64,000 bases of DNA from Linnemannia schmuckeri. Taxonomy: Eukaryota; Mortierellomycota; Mortierellomycetes; Mortierellales; Mortierellaceae. The notes beneath the pieces were generated by a model. The model worked only from the letters and a program-made list of their open reading frames with translations. It did no database searches and was not told where the DNA came from. The stretch spans positions 558,001-622,000 of the forward strand of contig JANATG010000013.1 of NCBI GenBank assembly GCA_029449235.1, written 5' to 3'. This document shows, piece after piece, positions 60,164 to 64,000 of this stretch (position 1 is the stretch's first letter; the number at the start of each line of letters is the position of its first letter). Made by a program: the position numbers and the translations under genes.

Positions 60164-61028
60164 TTAAACGTTCTTGGGCTGATCCTCCTCGGCGGCCTTG
60201 ATGAACTCGCGGATGAAGGCCTCCTCATCCTGGGAAGCAGCCTGGATGACGTTGACGGGGGCCTCCTTCTTGCCGGCCTTCATGACGAGGACAGGGGCAG
60301 CAACGGCAGCGTAGGTGGCAAGAGCCAACTAATATTATTGAAAGGTAGAACAGGGGGAAGGAGGACAAAGGATATGCATTAGAAACTTGTGAACATTCGC
60401 TAGGCTGTGTGTGTACTGATCTAGGAGGTGAACCCATCAATTGGTGATAGGGTTGTTCCTGTATGCGAATTGATACTAGTTCTGGTGGATTACTGGTTGA
60501 AGCATAGTTTTATCGCCAAGGTCGATTCTTTGCGTAGAGGGGTCCAGTAGAGACTGAATCCGCCAACAACATGTAGCCTGCATATCATTTCGCGTAATTT
60601 TCTTCCTGGTTGCTCCTAACTACGCCAGTAGATCTCTCTAAAGCACACCCCCCTCCCCGCCCCTGGTTCCTGGTTCCCGTGCACCGCTCTTGTCAAAGCG
60701 ATCATGGTTCCTGTCGTGTTGAAAGCGATAGCAATCCATGGAATTCGCTGAAAATCTGCGTCGATGTAAGTAATCGATGATCCCTCCCTCATTCATCCGT
60801 AAATATCCGCCAGGATTGATCCGGGTGTGACAGAACAGCGTTCCAAACTCCTGCTAAATGCTGAAGTCCTGTTTGGCGGAAAAGAAAAAGGTGTTGGACT
60901 GTCGAATTGCTGAGTGGAAGTGAGAGAAAGTTGAAGATGAACGATGGGAAGAGTGTGAAAAGAGAAAGGCAATAGGATACCTTGTAGGTGGGGATGGAAC
61001 GTCCAAAGACAATGTATTCAGCTCCCAT
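60164..61028 (-). CDS. ATP19: mitochondrial ATP synthase subunit k
   Basis: Two exons on the minus strand, 60981-61028 and 60164-60328, give 70 residues: MGAEYIVFGRSIPTYK from exon 1, then LALATYAAVAAPVLVMKAGK. The length, the MGA-Y...G...P N-terminus, the single membrane helix (about residues 17-35) and the acidic C-terminus with DEEAFIREFIKAAEED fit Atp19 (subunit k). This small inner-membrane protein associates with dimers of the F1Fo ATP synthase. The genes for the other subunits are not here. A 652-base intron, three times the coding length, splits the gene at codon 16. It is too short and too divided for routine frame searches. Confidence 0.85.
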
Positions 61029-61270
61029 TTTTGATAAGTGTAGTGTGGTGAAGGGTTGAAGGGTGAAGGTTGAAGGATGATGCCGCTGCCCGATCCTCAA
61101 CGAGAAGGACACCCAAACACACTCTCCTCCAGTCTGAAAATATTTGCTGCTTTTGCGCCAATCCAGTCTCCTCTTACGTAAATCAGATATCACGTGGTAT
61201 TGGCAAATGGTATGATTTGCGGATTTTATTGCTTTCTTGTGTGCTTCGCGTCGACGGTATGTCCAGCTCT

Positions 61271-62902
61271 CTACTTTGAGAACTGTGCTCCTTCCAGCTT
61301 CTCGAAGTGCTTCCTGGCAATGCTGATATTCATGAGGGTTGCAGCCGATTCTAAAACAAGGAAAACATCATAAGTAAAAAAATAACATTTAGTGCCCCTT
61401 TCCACATCAACGGTATGTTCCAATTGAAATGGTATATACGAAAGGAGACCAATAAGTTGTCGACTTACGGATTGTAGGGTCGGACATGATGACCATGACA
61501 TATGTGTTTCCTGTCAGATAGTCGATGAATCCTGCAAAGTTGGAGTGTCGTACTTCCATGCTCTGGAAACTTCCTTGAGTCCTCCTATTATCGTGGCATT
61601 TGCAGCAGCAAAAAAGATAATTAGTGCTCAAGATACTTCATTTCAGGTGCATGTGAAAGAAGAAAGAAAAGAAAAGTAACTTACGAGCAGGAAAGCTTGA
61701 ACTGCTTGATAATGTTGCTGATCTTTTCGAACCGGTGCACGTCGCCATTATCAACCCGTGTCGAATGGGCAATCACCAAGAACGTCATCCTCTCAAACAG
61801 CACAATCTCGTCCGCCTCGCAAATCTTGGCAAAGTTATCCAGATGACTCTCCAGCAGCTGAACGTTGGGAATCAACGAGTAGACAATTGAAGACCAAGCC
61901 TATGAGGAAGGGCCCATAAGATAAAAAAAAGGGGGGGAGGGGGAAGAAGGGAGTGCATTAGTATGCATAATAATGAATGAGTCATGGCTAGTCGGAGGGT
62001 TGGCAACAGACAGCGAGAAAAAATTAACAAAGAAATACCTTGTAAAGAGTCTCGTCCCAGATAGAGGTCCGGAAGGGTATCACCTGCAGTGGCAAGGATC
62101 TTGTCTGCAGCTCAAGCACGCGCTCATTGTAAATCTTGTCACGCTGGTCCTCCTGAACGAGATCCATCTTATGAATCAAGCAAAAGATCTTTGCATCCTT
62201 GGAATTCGTCAGAATGGCCTCGAGGCACGACTGGTAGTAATGCATATCCTTTTCCACATCCCGACTCTCGACGTCAAACACATAAATTAGCACCTCGACG
62301 TTCTTGAAGATATGGTCGCGCTGCGAAGCAAAGTAGTTCTCCATGAATGCCTCCTGTCTATTGGGAGGTGAAAGATAAAAAGTAAATCGCGGTTTCAATA
62401 TCAGCTGTTCGCGTTGCATGCAGACATTTGACTTATCAACTTCTTGTTCAAAGCGACTATGCAGGGTAGAGCCGAAGCAAAAGGGGATATCATACCCTCC
62501 GCAGTCCCACAAGTTGAGGACCAAGTTTCCAAGGAAACGAACGTGCGAGTGTTCAACATCGACTAGAGGTGGAGCAAAATATGAAAGTGTGTACGTGAGA
62601 AGTCAGTCATAATCCCGGGAAAGAAAGGTCGTGGCTTACTGTCCACATAAAGCGACGACAGAAAAAGGGGCTTACTGGTGGCTCCAAGACGACGAGTGTC
62701 TCGTGCGATGTAGTTGGAAAAGATAATAGAGCGCATCGAAGTCTTGCCTGAGCCACTCTTGCCCATCAAAAGCACCTGTGCATTGAGTAGAAGCAGTAGG
62801 ACACGGTTAGTCGATGACTCTCCGTTATGAGCGTATAGATGAGGTTGTCTGTCGCTAGGCGTGTGTACAATAAAGAAGACTTTGTCATACTTTCTTCTTC
62901 AT
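61271..62902 (-). CDS. GTR1: Rag-type GTPase Gtr1/RagA
   Basis: Seven exons on the minus strand: 62891-62902, 62676-62775, 62496-62562, 62039-62357, 61685-61899, 61469-61584 and 61271-61350; 302 residues (animal RagA has about 313). Exon 1 is only 12 coding bases (MKKK). The P-loop is GKSGSGKTS (residues 9-17); the switch region is ARDTRRLGATIDVEHSHVRF, then NLWDCGGQEAFMENYF. The base-specificity motif is HKMD. The C-terminal roadblock domain ends DPTIQSAATLMNISIARKHF. The order and wording match RagA/B and yeast Gtr1, not RagC/D/Gtr2. With Gtr2 it forms the vacuolar heterodimer that tells TORC1 about amino acid supply. Confidence 0.95.
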
Positions 62903-63869
62903 GGCTGGTTGTGAGTTGGTATGTGAATGAGTGTAAGCGTGTGTGTGTGCTTAGTGCGTCGAAGGCCGCGAGGTGTAGTGTGAGCAAGAGAGAATGTCAA
63001 AGACGGGTGGATGGACAAGACAGATGCTATCTGCTGCCTTGTGCTCACGTTAGAGCAGAAAAGTAAAAAAACGAGCAGTCGCCGAAAGTTGGATAGGTCA
63101 CGTGTATGAGCTGTATTACAACATGGCCTAAACGTGGTGCCTGACACTAAGCTTGCACACTGTAGGACAAGCTTGGTGACCCAGTTAGCTCGGTCAACGA
63201 ACTACTGCATACGACATTCTGAATGGTCATAAAAAACTTATGGTCATTTGAAAACGCGGGATAGTGGATGTCGCGTTCTATGTGAAATAAATTGATAGAA
63301 AGAGGAGATACGAGAAAAGGGGTGAAGGCAAGGCACCGTGTTATCGGAGTGAGGTATTGGCAGGTTTTCTGACGCAATTAGATGAGTTCTCTATACATGT
63401 AGAGAAAACAACAGTCCCTCTATGTCGCCGACAAGCAAGAAAGTAACTTCAGTTCAGGATCGAGTCGCATCCCTATGTGTCTGCTTACCCTCACTTCTTT
63501 TTATCTTGTCATAACTGGGCGCACAGATTTTGGTGATGTCATTTGGATGTCACTAATTTCAACTTTTACGCGACTTGTCGTCCCTCTATTAGCTCAGGAA
63601 CCAATAAATCGTTTGGTATGGGTACCAGGGATCATGCCTATTGCATCATTGTACCCACAGAACACTCGATACTCGATCCATATCGAGGTTGGCTTAACGA
63701 GCAATGGACAGAAAAAGAGGGTTCAAGACTAGCACAAATATAAAAAGGCAGCTTTTCTCGTCCCAAATTCCTCATCAACAACTACAACTTTCACACCTCC
63801 AACCAACCTAGTAAACTAACAAACACACACTCCTCCTCCTCCCTTCCAATCCAACCACTCCAACACACA
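62903..63869. other. divergent intergenic region between GTR1 and the CsbD-like gene
   Basis: GTR1 leader on the left and the promoter of the CsbD-like gene on the right. Frames at 63475-63743 look like chance. A TATA element lies at 63739. Confidence 0.45.
63739..63747 (+). promoter_or_regulatory. TATA box of the CsbD-like gene
   Basis: TATAAAAAG lies 131 bases upstream of the ATG, followed by a C/A/T-rich leader (63760-63868). A strong TATA element suits a highly inducible stress gene. Confidence 0.6.
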
Positions 63870-64000
63870 ATGACTGACAGACTCCAGAACTCCGCCAACC
63901 AGGTCATCGGAGGCGCCAAGCAGACCATCGGAGAGGCCATCGGAAACCCCACCCTTGCAGGCGAAGGTGCCGCCCAGAAGACCCAGGGAGAGATTGCCCA
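63870..64000 (+). CDS. CsbD-like stress-response protein (partial at the right edge)
   Basis: Forty-three codons from ATG 63870 to the end of the window, starting MTDRLQNSANQVIGGAKQTI. The following GEAIGNPTLAGEGAAQKTQG matches the CsbD domain, a small hydrophilic fold found in bacteria and many fungi, usually 60-120 residues and often as tandem copies. Bacterial CsbD is under general stress control; fungal homologues are mostly induced under stress or in spores, with no known biochemical activity. A TATA box at 63739 and a short C/A-rich leader mark the promoter. Codon use is strongly C-ending (ATC, GCC, AAC), consistent with high expression. Introns and the C-terminus are not visible. Confidence 0.85.
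   Translation, partial: MTDRLQNSANQVIGGAKQTIGEAIGNPTLAGEGAAQKTQGEIA

Noticed and set aside
63475..63743. Overlapping open frames upstream of the CsbD-like gene
   Set aside because: They end at its TATA box region, lack family resemblance, and lie where the promoter should be.
1..64000. CRISPR array, intact transposon or bacterial-type mobile system
   Set aside because: No regularly spaced direct repeats, transposase, reverse transcriptase or integrase motif was seen on either strand.

Overview
The window is nuclear DNA of a filamentous fungus. Genes are intron-rich, with short GT-AG introns (one is probably GC-AG). Their products match fungal and animal families, and leaders and intergenic DNA carry long homopolymers and pyrimidine tracts. 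The flavin monooxygenase and F-box/leucine-rich families and the general gene style suggest an early-diverging fungus of the Mortierella group (Mucoromycota). That placement is inference from remembered family resemblance. All exon models were built by eye from splice sites, reading phase and family similarity.

Layout. 1-1240: first exon of an acetyl-CoA synthetase (-), whose body lies off the left edge. 1241-6196: gene-poor, with a decayed monooxygenase exon near 5.2 kb. 6197-11015: two tandem FAD-dependent monooxygenase paralogues (+). 11.9-12.2 kb: a possible frameshifted relic. 12856-17216: a divergent PP4 regulatory subunit 3-like gene (+) with little of its EVH1 domain and a long repeat-built tail. 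17996-19844: two broken F-box-type genes, tail to tail. 19.9-23.5 kb: an AT-rich gene desert that grades into a pyrimidine-rich leader. 23486-25207: an orphan low-complexity coiled-coil protein (+). 25594-27386: RVB2/Reptin (-). 27914-29737: an orphan 607-residue protein (-). 32100-35416: an SLC41/MgtE-type magnesium transporter (+). 36412-39943: neutral trehalase (+). 40291-42072: EMC7 (-). 42528-44836: a secreted glyoxal/galactose-oxidase-like copper radical oxidase (-). 45728-49346: MSH4 (+). 49605-53431: a SCY1-like pseudokinase (+). 53555-56239: an arrestin-related protein (-). 57022-57573: a four-AT-hook protein (-). 57837-59932: TRM82 (+). 60164-61028: ATP synthase subunit k (-). 61271-62902: Gtr1/RagA GTPase (-). 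63870 to the right edge: start of a CsbD-like protein (+).

There is no operon logic. The right half is conserved housekeeping: chromatin remodelling, ER membrane insertion, tRNA methylation, TORC1 signalling, mitochondrial ATP synthase, tRNA/COPI traffic and meiotic crossing-over. The left third is accessory in character, with a recent tandem duplication, decayed gene copies, repeat-expanded protein tails and long non-coding stretches. I found no CRISPR array, rRNA, convincing tRNA or intact transposon. I found no clear novel multi-gene system. The best leads are the monooxygenase duplication history, the F-box relic junction and the rearranged PP4R3-like gene.
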